A DNA stretch of 30,306 nucleotides from positions 1 to 30,306 of the forward strand of contig MZNV01002521.1 in the NCBI GenBank assembly GCA_002081555.1. Reading direction: 5' to 3'. This DNA comes from Protostelium mycophagum (lineage: Eukaryota; Evosea; Variosea; Protosteliida; Protosteliaceae). Positions 20,501 through 30,306 of this stretch are shown here, piece by piece; the stretch's first letter is position 1; the number at the start of each line of letters is the position of its first letter. A program made the translations under genes and the position numbers. Below the pieces are notes generated by a model. The model did not search any database and was not told the origin of the DNA. It worked only from the letters and a program-made list of their open reading frames with translations.

Positions 20501-23500
20501 AAAGCAATAGTTACCGTCTTATACTCTTCGATCTCTCTGTCCTTTTTGGCAAGAGTTCTTTCCAACTTTCCAATGGTGAGGCTCTCAGCTTGCATTTTCC
20601 ATTCGTATTCTTCGACCTTCTTCTCAAGTTGTGATTTCTGTTCCAGGATTTTGTTCAAGCTCCTGTCACAACGTGTCAGTGCCTGTCAGATATGTCACGG
20701 GTGTCAGGATGACACCTGACATTCTGAAATTTTAAAAAAACAATTTCAATCATCCCCGAAAATCCTTCTGGTCCGAAACTTGGATGAAATTTGGACGAAA
20801 TTTCACCTAGATTCCACGCGTAACTCGGCGAGTTCTCGCTTAGCCAACTTCATCCTCCATCTACACTGCAGCCTGACCACACGTTTATGAAATCTCAAAA
20901 ATGCACCCCGGTGTTGTGCGCCTCGTATGGCCGTCTGCAAGACGATGGCAGCCTGCTCCTCGCGCATAGAGGTGATGGCCCTTTTTCCCGCCATCGCCCG
21001 GACGGCTGACACGTGTCAGATGGGTTTCATTGTGATGAGAACGGACAAAGTATGCAAGAATTTTTTAGAAATTGTTGAAATCCCGAAAAAGCACAGTTGA
21101 AATATTTGCCCCAAAGTAAAAATAACTCGAGTTGTAGACAGCCAACTAGCTCTAAAAATAGACTCACCCGTCTGAAGAATGAGAGCAGCTTGTTGTGTGC
21201 GCTGGTAATTCAACTTTTTCAAATACATCCTGACGTATTTTTGTATTTTGACGGCTGCATGTATCCTCCTAGTTGTCCTTGCCTGTGCTCTTGCAATTGC
21301 AACACGTGATGCTATTTATAGTATCAATCTACAATCCAACTTCTATTTTTCGAATTTTTAATTCCCGAAAATCTCCAAAAATTTTCCAAAAATTTTAAAT
21401 CAATTTTTAAAAAACTTGATTTTAAAACATCTTTTTCAATTTTGTCTCGTTGTAGAATGACAATACCTGTTTGGAGGGCCAGAGCAGCAGTCTTCATCTG
21501 CGCATAGATGCGCCTCCACTTCCTGCCGATCCATACCTTCTGTAGGTTGCTCGCGGCGTTGTCCATCAGGTCACTTCTCATTCTCTCGAACCTAGCGAGT
21601 TGTCCCGCCCTGTTCTATTTTTAGACTTTCCGAAAAAAAATGTCTGAAAATAAAGTAATAATTTTTTTAAATCCAATAGAAATGAATAAAATCACCTCAA
21701 AAATAATTTTGTGGCTCCTACTCTGTATATATCTGGGTCGATTGTAGATTGACAGATGATCTCGGTGATGGCCTTGGGATCTAGAGTTTTACGCGCCTTT
21801 TTCGCTGCCTCAATCTGCTTCAGCGCCAATATTCTATATCTACGAGAATTTTCAGTGAATTTTCTCCAACGTAATAACTAAATCGGAGTTTCGGATGAAT
21901 GAAATTTCAGCGAAATTTCACCTGGGGGCAAAAGTGTCGTAGGTTTTTCTCGTTGGATATCCTGCCTTTGTAATTCTAATGCACTCCAACACTCCTCCAC
22001 TTCTCAATTGACTCAGGACCTAAAAATAGATCATCACGAGTTTTCAATCGATTTTCGACCGGATTTTTCAACTTCAAAAATGTCGGAAAAATGAACAAAC
22101 CATTGGCTTGTCGAATAGTAATGGCTTCTTCATGGTATTTGGCTTTATACATCTAATATAATGTGGTGACGTCATCTTGATATCGTCCATCAACTGGTTG
22201 AGGGAATCCTGGGAGACTCAGTCTACAACGAGATATGCGAAATGATTTTTTCTGGTTTTTTCTGTAACGCAGGTGTTGTAGACACGATTGTAGATTGAGA
22301 CAATTGTCTGCGCCTCAGTCCCATCATAACATTTCCATTCGCCTCTTAAGAAAGTGGATTACGCACCCTGAACTGTGATGCCACACTGATGAATTGAGAT
22401 GTCTTAGAGCCTCCAGCACCGCTTCCTTTGCCCTGGTTTCCTTGCGTTGTCGTGGAAACCGTCTTCTTCCAGAAATTCGCGAATAAATCGCTGATGAATT
22501 TTCGCTGAGATTTCTCCATGATGGCGATGTGTTCTGGGACTACGTAATCTTTGTTCTTTTCTATGAATGATTCTGTGTCATATGTCACCTGTCAACATGT
22601 CAGATGTGTCAAAAGTGTCAGATGTCAAATCGATCACGATAACAAAATGTCGTCAGAAGTATTTTGTGACTTGAAATTTCACTGACTTTTCCGGCGTAAT
22701 GTACAATGGTGAAGAGGGTGTTCCCCCATCTAGGTTTTTCGTAGTATTTGTGGCCCTTTTGATTGGTGCCGGGGTTTGTCTTTGTGGCAAAAGCTTGGTG
22801 ATATTTTTCCGTCAGCGTCTACAACGAGTCAATCCCCACATCGTTCCCAGAACTGAAAAGTCTCTGAAATCTCTGCGATTCACAAAAAATCTTTTACAGA
22901 TCGAGTCACTGCAGTCCTCACCGCGACCCGCGGTAACTGACGTGAAATTAACGTGCGGGCTGCCGAGAGTTCAACGCTCAAAACATTAAATATCGAATCA
23001 CCAGTGCAGAGGCCTTCGGGAAAATGGATTGCTCGTCCAATAGAGAGAACACACAGAAGGGTTTTTTTTCCAACAAGTCTAGACATTCTTGGTTGTCAGA
23101 GAACTCTATATAACTCCAGTCAATCCGCTCTCTCTCATACTCTTGTTGCTCTAGTTTAAAGATATGTTGGTTGAATTGCTGTTGTAGTTTTTCGTTGGCG
23201 TAGTTGATGCAGAGTTGTTCGAAGGAGTTGTGCTCGAAGACCTGGAGGGGTTATGGCGGGTTGTAGATGGGATTATTTTGATGATTTAATTTGGCGGGAA
23301 ATTTTCAATGCCACAAAAATAAAAAATTTTTCTTATAAATAAAATTTCACAAATTCTTTTTATAGAAATATATTTCCATCGAATTTCAAGGAAAAATCAT
23401 GGAAGATTCTCATAATTTTCTCAGAAAATTCCTCACCTCAAATCCGTAAATGTCTAATACACCGATGTAGTGCTTCACAGCCTTCGCGCTGATAATACTC

Positions 23501-25512
23501 TTGTTAATAATTCCAACCAGCCAGTCAAACATTCTAGAATATAGAATCATAGAGAGGGCATCACGTGTCGTGTTGGCTTTGTCCACGGTAAGGGGAACGT
23601 CATACGTCTCGCTACCAGCCGTGATCCGTTTATAGATGAGGTACTTCTCCAGCATCTCGATCTGATCGGGTCATCATGACATGTCGACATTTTTATGTCG
23701 ACAGAAGGTTTTTCTCATGTCGACGTTCTTCATGTCGACAGAAGATTTTCTCATGTCGACGTTCGTTATGTCGACATATGATGTACACATTCTGTACATG
23801 AAATGTACTCACATCGCAACCCAGGACAGATACGGCGTCTTCGAGGGGTTTTCTGTCGACAATTTTGCTTCCTTCACTGCTGGGGACGGTATTGTCCGGA
23901 GTAAAAGTGACGTTTCCCAGGGACAATACCGCCGACAAAAGTCCGAAGATATCTTCCTGTTGTTCCGAGGAGATTCCCACCGTTTCCATGGCATTGCGGG
24001 TGGCGGCAAAATGTTCCACGTCATCGGTCCCGTCTACAACGATACAGTTATTTATGTAATTGTAATCGTGAGCGCTGCGCGCTTTCGCTTTTTCAGCTGC
24101 GCCGGTCTTGTCCGCACAAAGTTGGTAGAAGATCTACAAACGTTATAAATATTTAAAATTAAAATCTATTTTTAATATTATTATTTTTGATTTGAAAAAA
24201 TATTATTATTTTCAATTTAAAAAAATACATTTAAAAAAGAGTATTTTATTATTTTTAATTAAAAATTTATTTTATTTTTAATTTTAAAAAAATGCGAAAT
24301 TACGTGGTAATTGCGTTCGTCTGGGGCTTGGCGAGCTATCCTCGATTTTTCCAACAGGTATGTTCTAATTTTAGCACCAACAATTGTCCCCAGCCCGTCA
24401 AATTGAATTTCTATGAATTTTCCGAATCTGTCATGACGATCATTCCAGAAGATTCCAGAGTAAAAGTGAGATATCATGATGACATATCTCGATCTACAAC
24501 GAGGTAATACCTGCTTGAATTGTCATTACGGATAGTCTTGGCGTTTCCAAAAGCCTCTAGAAGTGGCGTGGATTCGAGTACCCTCCTCTCAATATCGTCG
24601 TCTACAACTGTCAGAATGTCCAAAAATGATTTATTTTTGGCGGGAAAGACTTCAAATTCTTCGAAGAGTGCCATCTACAACGAGATAAAGATGCTGCAAC
24701 GGCACAAAGTTTGGTGCTTAGAATCCAATATTTCAAACAACCTTGCTTTGCCTCCTTTTGGCCCATGGCGGCGAAGTATTGAAGTAGATATCTGCAGAGG
24801 TGAATCTCGTCCTCTATAATGCATGCATTACTCACTTTGTGGTCTCGGTTTTGCCTGCACCTGATTCACCGGATACTAATACAGATTGATCTCCGTTATC
24901 AATCAACATGGACCGAAATGCATCCTCGGCGATTGCATAGACGTGAGGTGATAACTAGAAGGTCATGTCATTTTCCTCTTAAAATGCAACGTGTTTAGAA
25001 CTCACCTTGCCAAGAGGTTGTCCACAGTATGACTCTATCATGTTTGTGTTGTATATATGTAGCTTAGAGTATGGATTGAGAGCGATTAGTATGGAGCCCG
25101 TATAAGTGTATATATTACTCAGCCCGTAACGTGTCTCTAAGTTATGTAAGATGGCTGCTTCGTGTCTGCGATCGGTCAATATAGGTCTCCAATTGATGGG
25201 AATACATACAGATAAGACAAGGTAGTCATATCATCCACGCCTTCTAAAATTGTTGGATTCTGAAGAAAGCATTGTGAGTTGGTGACTCTATGTTCCTGTT
25301 TGAAAAATGAGTCAGTCTGAGCGTGTGACGTCATATTGACCGACCTGACCGTCAGGAGTGATCACACCGATGGAGTCGTGATTGTTCTCATCTAAAGAGG
25401 TGATTCGTGCTGTCTGGAAGCCATTTGTTTCATGAGGGATCCACACATTGGCACCAACAGTTAAGATATCAAATCCATCTCCAGAGTTTCCTGTCGGTAG
25501 ATCTCCCGGCAT
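17563..25512 (-). CDS. Myosin V-like heavy chain (motor, IQ motifs, coiled coil, DIL domain)
   Basis: At least 25 exons encode about 1,500 aa. An SH3-like N-terminus ([14 protein letters not shown], 25512-25340) is followed by the motor: [21 protein letters not shown]-loop [12 protein letters not shown] (about 24870), switch [17 protein letters not shown] (24550), [16 protein letters not shown], switch [10 protein letters not shown] (23450), [14 protein letters not shown] (22570), [11 protein letters not shown] (22150) and the converter [11 protein letters not shown] (21600). IQ-type helices that bind calmodulin-like light chains lie at 21570-20810, and coiled coil at about 20800-19400. The DIL cargo-binding tail ends in [24 protein letters not shown] and KFKTARV, stop at 17563. 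All ATPase motifs are intact. This is the class V/XI vesicle or organelle transporter layout; class V fits if the host is an opisthokont. Exon borders in the coiled coil are not fully resolved. The start was chosen because ATG precedes the SH3-like fold. Confidence 0.95.
18955..18986. repeat. TTCAAAA heptamer repeat in a myosin intron
   Basis: Four TTCAAAA units in a row. Similar runs of TTTCAAA occur at about 19994-20020, 18393-18400 and 18452-18460, each close to a GGCGGGAA or GGCGCGAAA word. These sit in or at the edges of myosin introns and have no coding role I can see. Confidence 0.6.
23681..23775. repeat. ATGTCGAC minisatellite inside a myosin intron
   Basis: The octamer ATGTCGAC occurs six times in about 90 bp, arranged as imperfect 36-bp units (ATGTCGACAGAAGATTTTCTC then ATGTCGACGTTC). 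The array fills the intron between the exons coding VSVLGCD and IEMLEKY, which otherwise join cleanly. GTCGAC is a palindrome, so the array can form several hairpins. Confidence 0.8.
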
Positions 25513-25820
25513 TGTACTAAAGAGATCCAGACGCGTGTCGTGTTTTCAAAGAAGGTTTCGCTTTCTTCGTACGTGACGTCACCCCATGATATCATGACAT
25601 CTGACTTCTGACAGATCATGACACTTTTTAAACGACAAGGCAATGTTCTACTTCAAAATCGACAGAGGTATTCGCTATCCTTCAGAAGTTCGGGCATGAG
25701 CCTCAGCTGTGAATATTGAGAGGTGAGTCGGTCCACTGACCGTTTATAATTTGGAGATTTCGCGGGTTGTTGTTTCACGTGATGATAAATCAGTGAATCA
25801 TCTGACACTAAACTAAAGGC
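25513..25820. promoter_or_regulatory. Bidirectional promoter between the myosin and SDR genes, with a CRE-like site
   Basis: 308 bp between divergent starts. TGACGTCA (25574-25581) is a perfect CRE/bZIP palindrome 62 bp from the myosin start; a second one sits in the first myosin intron (25326-25333). No gene is seen. Confidence 0.5.
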
Positions 25821-27051
25821 ATGGGAAACAAGCTAGCTGTTGAATCTGTCGACCTCAAAGGAAAAAACGTCATCGTTACGGGTGGAAATGCAGGAATTGG
25901 GCATGTTGCGTCAAGAGAATTAGCCAAAATGGGTGCTAAAGTGATCATAGGTTCGTGATATGACCTTCATTTGTGTTGATGAACTTTAGCTTGTCGAGAT
26001 CAAACACGTGCAGAGTCTGCCATTCAAAAGATGAGAGAAGAAGCACCTTCTTTTCAATTGGATGTGGAATATCTCAATTTGGACCTCACATCATTCGGTT
26101 CCATCAGACACTGTGCAGAAGAATTCCAGAGACGAGACGTACCTCTTCACATTTTAATCAACAACGCTGGAATCATGATGTTAGAGCAGAGAGAGTTGAC
26201 AAAGGATGGACTCGAGAAACAAATGGGCACGAACCATTTTGGTGAGTGCCATCTTCCATTCAACATTTTGTCCATGTATAAGAATTGATCCACCCACATT
26301 TGGATTATTTTGCCATTATTGATCAGACCATCAGGACACTTCCTGCTCACAAATCTCCTCTTAGAGTCTCTTAAGAGGGCGAAAGGGGCAAGGGTTGTGA
26401 CTGTGTCTTCTGTTGCTCACACAAAGTTTTCCGACATGGACTGGAATGACTTACAACTCGAAAGAGGGTATTCGCCGTGAGTCCATGCATGATGATGTCA
26501 ATGTTGCCGACGTGACCGGCAGTTTTATGTCTCCATGTGATGAACGTTTTTGTGAACATGGACAACATTGTTCTGATCATGCGCAGCACAAGAGCTTATG
26601 GTAATTCAAAACTGGCGAATGTGATGTTTGCAAGAGGATTGCAGAAACGGTCCACTGAACAGGGGTGGGATATAGAGAGTTACTCTTTACATCCTGGGGT
26701 CATCATCACCGATCTGTACAAGTGAGCATGTCGACAATTTGCAAGAGTTTTGAGAAGCTTAAAATGTCAGCAATATTGGTGGGGTGAAGGGTGCTTTGGT
26801 CCGTAGCATCGCGCCATTCACAAGAGGTAATGTCGAGGCACGATGATCAAAGACGTCATCTCAACATCACAGACGTTGAAACTGGTGCCAAGACAACGTT
26901 ATACTGTGCTGTCGCGCCACAAGCGGCAGAGAATCTCGGAGGATATTTCGCAGATTGCAAACCTCATCACATGGACAGAGTCGCTCTTGATGATGAAAAG
27001 GTGGAGTTTCTGTGGCAGAAGAGCGAGGAGTTGGTCGGTCTGAAGAATTAA
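25821..27051 (+). CDS. Short-chain dehydrogenase/reductase (retinol dehydrogenase/WWOX-like)
   Basis: Six exons (25821-25950, 25990-26241, 26335-26476, 26587-26721, 26771-26826, 26873-27051) join in phase to 297 aa, the usual size for the family. Visible are the Rossmann cofactor loop VTGGNAGIG (residues 20-28), a CRDQTRAE segment that suggests NADP preference (Arg after the second strand), LINNAGIM, the catalytic Ser in VVTVSSVAH, and Tyr/Lys in YGNSK followed by [20 protein letters not shown] and [12 protein letters not shown] complete the retinol dehydrogenase/WWOX/protochlorophyllide reductase-like pattern. It reduces or oxidises a lipophilic alcohol or ketone; the substrate is unknown. 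The N-terminus MGNKLAV resembles an N-myristoylation site, which may put it on a membrane. AATAAA overlaps the stop by two bases. Confidence 0.95.
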
Positions 27052-27328
27052 TAAAAGTTGCGAAAAGATGTGAAACAGTTTTAACATTTGGGGTACAAAT
27101 GATTGAATGATGCACCAAAAGTTGTAACATGACGGAAATTGAGTTTGGAATAACCTTACATCCCTTTTGAGTGAGGAAATTTGATTTCACGCCGGTGAGA
27201 TGGATTTGTGTTATATTCTGTCGAGCAAACTATGGCGATTGTATAATCATCTAAAAAAACCCAAGAGTTATTGGTTGGGTTGACTCTCTATTAACCTTGA
27301 GTGACCACAATATCACTTCAGAAACTAC
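27052..27328. other. Convergent 3' intergenic, no gene
   Basis: Lies between the SDR stop and the stop of the minus-strand membrane-protein gene. It carries AATAAA at 27050-27055 for the SDR. Nothing else was recognised. Confidence 0.6.
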
Positions 27329-30306
27329 TCACACGTCCTCTTTAGGATGGAGAATTTTGTACCTCTTCCACAGCATCAAAAGAATGACCGAGATGATCGA
27401 GATCATAATGATGATGCTGAAAATGGTGAGCGGAATCTCTGAAGGAACGCTCGGCAGGGGTGCAAAAACGGTCATATTCTTCTTCTAAGCAACTTTTAGT
27501 CGGAGATCTACCAATAGCAACCTGTAGAGTTGACCTCACCTCTGAAGTGAACAAGTATTGGCCGCCATACGCCAAACACTCTTCATAATAACTAACACTG
27601 TTTGCTCCTGGTGGGAGAGCGAGCCAAACCGTCAATGGTGTCTCATAATGAGTGGAGCTTCTTTGATCTCCCAACTCAACGAAAACATCGTTGTTGCAAT
27701 TGCACATGGGGTTCTTGAAGTGAAAATAGAACTGGCCGTCCTGGCCATCCATATTGGTAATTGAATAACTGGGTTCTAGGACATCCTGACACTTCGTCAG
27801 ATGATCCAAATCATATACTATTCACCGCTATTTGATGGAATCCAAACACATATGAGATTTCCTGAAGCCCAGAGCGAAACACCCCTTTTGGTGTGTTGTA
27901 GATGAGCGAGACTTTCAAATTATTGTCCTGCATGTCTCAGCTCCCACAAAATTCTCCCATAACTCACATAGCACTGATTGTATTTCATCGTAGAGTTGAG
28001 AGTGCCAGTTTGCACACTTGTAGTGGGTTGTTGGCTCTCAGAAACAAGAGTCAATCTGATTGGTGGCATTCCACATCTGACCTGTTGACAGTGAGCTGTA
28101 ATCTGACGTAGACATACCGTCTGTGAGACTTCAGACGCATTCCAGTGAAAAATCAACATCTGTGGTGTGTTGTAGTGCTGACTTTCTGCAGTAATGTTCA
28201 TCTGTAGTTTTGGTGGGATCGCTATTGCGTCTGGCGTCAACTGTCACTCTTCAGCATGTACATCTTTGTGTGCTTCACCTCTATAATGACTGTATGAGCT
28301 GGGAAGATTGTTAGAGTCTCGTTGATTAGCGAACTACCCCTTGTCTCTACTTTCAATGGAATTGATTCACAGCTATCTGCTTTGTCCATAACAAGAGGAA
28401 GTAGAAAAGTAAGAGAAGACGAAGAGTTCTGTCAAAGATCAAAATGGTACATGCCAGCATAGGTGTGCGTACCGCATACCAAGTGAGATTGTTATATATC
28501 AATGTGCAATCATAAAAGTCCAATTCCATGCAGCTGTGCGCATGAGCAATCATCTTGCTCATGCTGTGGTCGCACCTGACGGTCATGAACCAAAGGATCC
28601 GGTTCTTAGAGTTAATAGTCTCAGAGATAAGTGCTGTCATAGGGGCGGGTGGCATCATGCTGATTTTGATGCTATTTTCAGACGCGTCATATTTGACATC
28701 TTGACACAAATTAGCGCTTTGCACGCCAGATATTAAGGTCAGATCTCCAGATGTCATCTACACCTGTCAAAAACGAATGTCACTCGTCTGTCACCTCTAC
28801 AATTGTGACATCTTGCCAGCTCTGATAAGAATATATATTAGCAAAAAAAACCATGACCTTGTTAATCACCGCACGGTTTCCACCTCCTAGATCCAATTTC
28901 CCCAGCTCTGCATTGTTCAGATGATTTCCAAAAACAAACATACCAGAGGTTTTAAGGTCAAACATTAGCCTTTCAATGTAGAGATTCTGGACGTTCAAGA
29001 CAGTGTCTGATGTCACCATCAAGCTGGCAATGTACAATTGCCCTTTGCCAGTGACATTTGCAATCGTGCTGACTTGGTGAAGAGAAGTTCGGAGCTGTAG
29101 GGAGGAGTTCGGTGTTATTTCCACGTTGTAGATGCTCAAAAATAATATCTCAGATTGTGATGTACAGTTCCAATTTCCTGGAAATTTCAATGACATTTCA
29201 AGACAGACACAATTTAGATTTCGAAATCACCTTTCACTGTGGTGTGTTGTAGATCCAGAAGATTCAGTTGAATCTGCACTGTAGAAATTTCAATTTCCAA
29301 ACAGTATTTACAACTTGCCTGTTGTAGATGTATAGAGCGTTGCATTACTGCTGTACAATTTAAAGTCATTTTTATTTGTCATCATTTTGCCTTCTACAAT
29401 TAGCTTTCCCCACACCGTCAAGACACCACCCATCTACACCAGCATTACACACATGAGAGATCGACATCCCACCTCCGTGTCAATCATATGCAAGGTATGA
29501 TTATTCATCACATAATATCGCCACTCAAGAACCAATATTCCTCTGAATACTAGCCTTTCAATGTAGAGATTCTGCACGTTCAAGATAGTGTCTGATGTCA
29601 CCATCAAGCTGGTGAGATACAATTGTCCTTTGCCAGTGACGCTTTGAATGATGCTGACATCAGGAAGTGGAAATCTCAACTGTAAAGAGGAATTTGGTGT
29701 TATCTCTACACTGTGGATTATGAATAGAAGAAATATCTTAGACTTCCTTGTAAAGCTCCAATTTCCTGGAAATTTCAATGACATTTCAAGACAGACAAAG
29801 GGTTATTTTGATCTCACCTATCACTGTGGTGTGTTGTAGATTGACAGCATCAAACCGGAAGTGTGCTATGGATTGTCAATGAATTGTCAAAAATATACAA
29901 CTTGCCTGTTGTAGATGTATAGAGCGTTGCATTCCTGCTATACAATTTAAAGTCATTTTTATTTGTCATCATTTCGCCTTCTACAATTAGCTTTCCCCAC
30001 ACCGTCAAGACACCACCCATCTACACCAGCATTACACACATGAGAGCTCGACATCTCACCTCTGTGTCAATCATATGCAGGGTATGATTGTTCATCACAG
30101 TATATTCGTCATGATGACTCAACAAGCCTCTGAATACCGAGTGACCACCAGGCATCAAGAAGATTACGCTAGGATCATCGGAGAATGGAATCTTTGACCT
30201 ATCACTGTGGTGTGTTGTAGATTGACAGCATCAAACCGGAAGTGTGCTATGGATTGTCAATGAATTGTCAAAAATATACAACTTGCCTGTTGTAGATGTA
30301 TAGAGC
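27329..30306 (-). CDS. Type I membrane protein with tandem beta-rich extracellular modules (5' end outside window)
   Basis: Read from the right edge, the exons encode extracellular modules with alternating hydrophobic residues (GKGQLYIASLMVTSDTVLNV, NLYIERL) and several N-x-S/T sites, as in parallel beta-helix or other beta-solenoid surface proteins. Two long, closely similar modules lie at 29784-29440 and 29196-28800, each preceded by a small module starting GGVLTVWGKLIVEG. Non-repeated Cys-containing ectodomain exons follow (28757-27830), then a membrane segment (LTIFSIIIMISIISVILLML, about 27430-27370) and a short basic tail ending HPKEDV, stop at 27329. The intron between TVIIE and LTPDA is 38 nt and the last one about 50 nt. 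The joins near 27870-27960 and 30190 are not resolved. I do not recognise the family; an adhesin or receptor-like role is a guess from topology. Confidence 0.72.
29319..30306. repeat. Tandem segmental duplications within the membrane-protein gene
   Basis: About 107 bp at 29819-29925 recur identically at 30200-30306, a 381-bp offset. A block of about 140 bp around 29319-29462 recurs, almost unchanged, about 587 bp to the right (29906-30046). The repeats include whole introns, so they arose by recent DNA duplication, not retroposition. The array runs off the window. Confidence 0.85.

Noticed and set aside
22699-22989. Membrane-like plus-strand protein starting [10 protein letters not shown]
   Set aside because: Lies across myosin introns and exons on the opposite strand; hydrophobicity comes from T-rich intron sequence.
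23681-23775. CRISPR-like array
   Set aside because: Repeats are too short, spacers are themselves repeated, and it sits in a eukaryotic intron.

Overview
This is a eukaryotic nuclear window: every gene but the tRNA and possibly one other is split by spliceosomal introns, there is a tRNA-Pro with internal A and B boxes, and the genes include a class V-type myosin, an ESCRT-associated IST1 and a LARP7-type La protein. A Tos1/DUF2401-type cell-wall protein with a GPI-like tail points towards a walled opisthokont (a fungus or fungus-like protist), but a cyanobacterial-style GAF-GAF-PAS cyclase and the intron density make an early-diverging fungus, a nucleariid/holozoan relative or another free-living protist equally possible. 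I cannot name the species. The genome is compact: introns are mostly 36-55 nt with a few of 25-31 nt, divergent genes start 74-370 bp apart, and several UAA stop codons overlap the AATAAA polyadenylation signal.

Layout. 1-332: chromodomain fragment of a chromovirus-like (Ty3) element. 578-1090 (+): small secreted protein with a duplicated Cys-rich domain. 1732-2451 (-): four-TM Tim17-like protein. 2526-4458 (+): LARP7-like La/RRM/xRRM protein. 4504-4694: MITE-like inverted-repeat element between two convergent genes. 4745-6570 (-): IST1. 6940-8702 (+): Tos1-like cell-wall protein. 8759-8828 (+): tRNA-Pro(CGG). 9261-13902 (-): GAF-GAF-PAS adenylate/guanylate cyclase. 13926-15042 (-): unidentified small basic protein with two possible 3' ends. 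15162-17306 (+): RGG/prion-like RNA-binding protein. 17563-25512 (-): myosin V-like heavy chain. 25821-27051 (+): short-chain dehydrogenase. 27329-30306 (-): type I membrane protein with tandemly duplicated beta-rich modules; its 5' end lies beyond the window.

The genes do not form one pathway; they look like ordinary housekeeping, signalling and surface genes packed tightly. The most unusual signal is not a gene but a vocabulary of short words. TCTACAAC (often TCTACAACGAG) occurs about 34 times on the two strands, and the palindrome-like CTAAAAATAG/CTATTTTTAG about nine times, far above chance. They lie mostly in introns, often at or near 3' splice sites, and sit side by side inside the MITE-like element at 4504-4694. 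TTTGGCGGGAA (E2F-like) and TGACGTCA (CRE-like) words are also over-represented. Exon joins given below were worked out by hand from frame, phase and GT/GC-AG borders; phases and total lengths were checked for most genes, but not for every exon of the cyclase, the myosin and the last gene.
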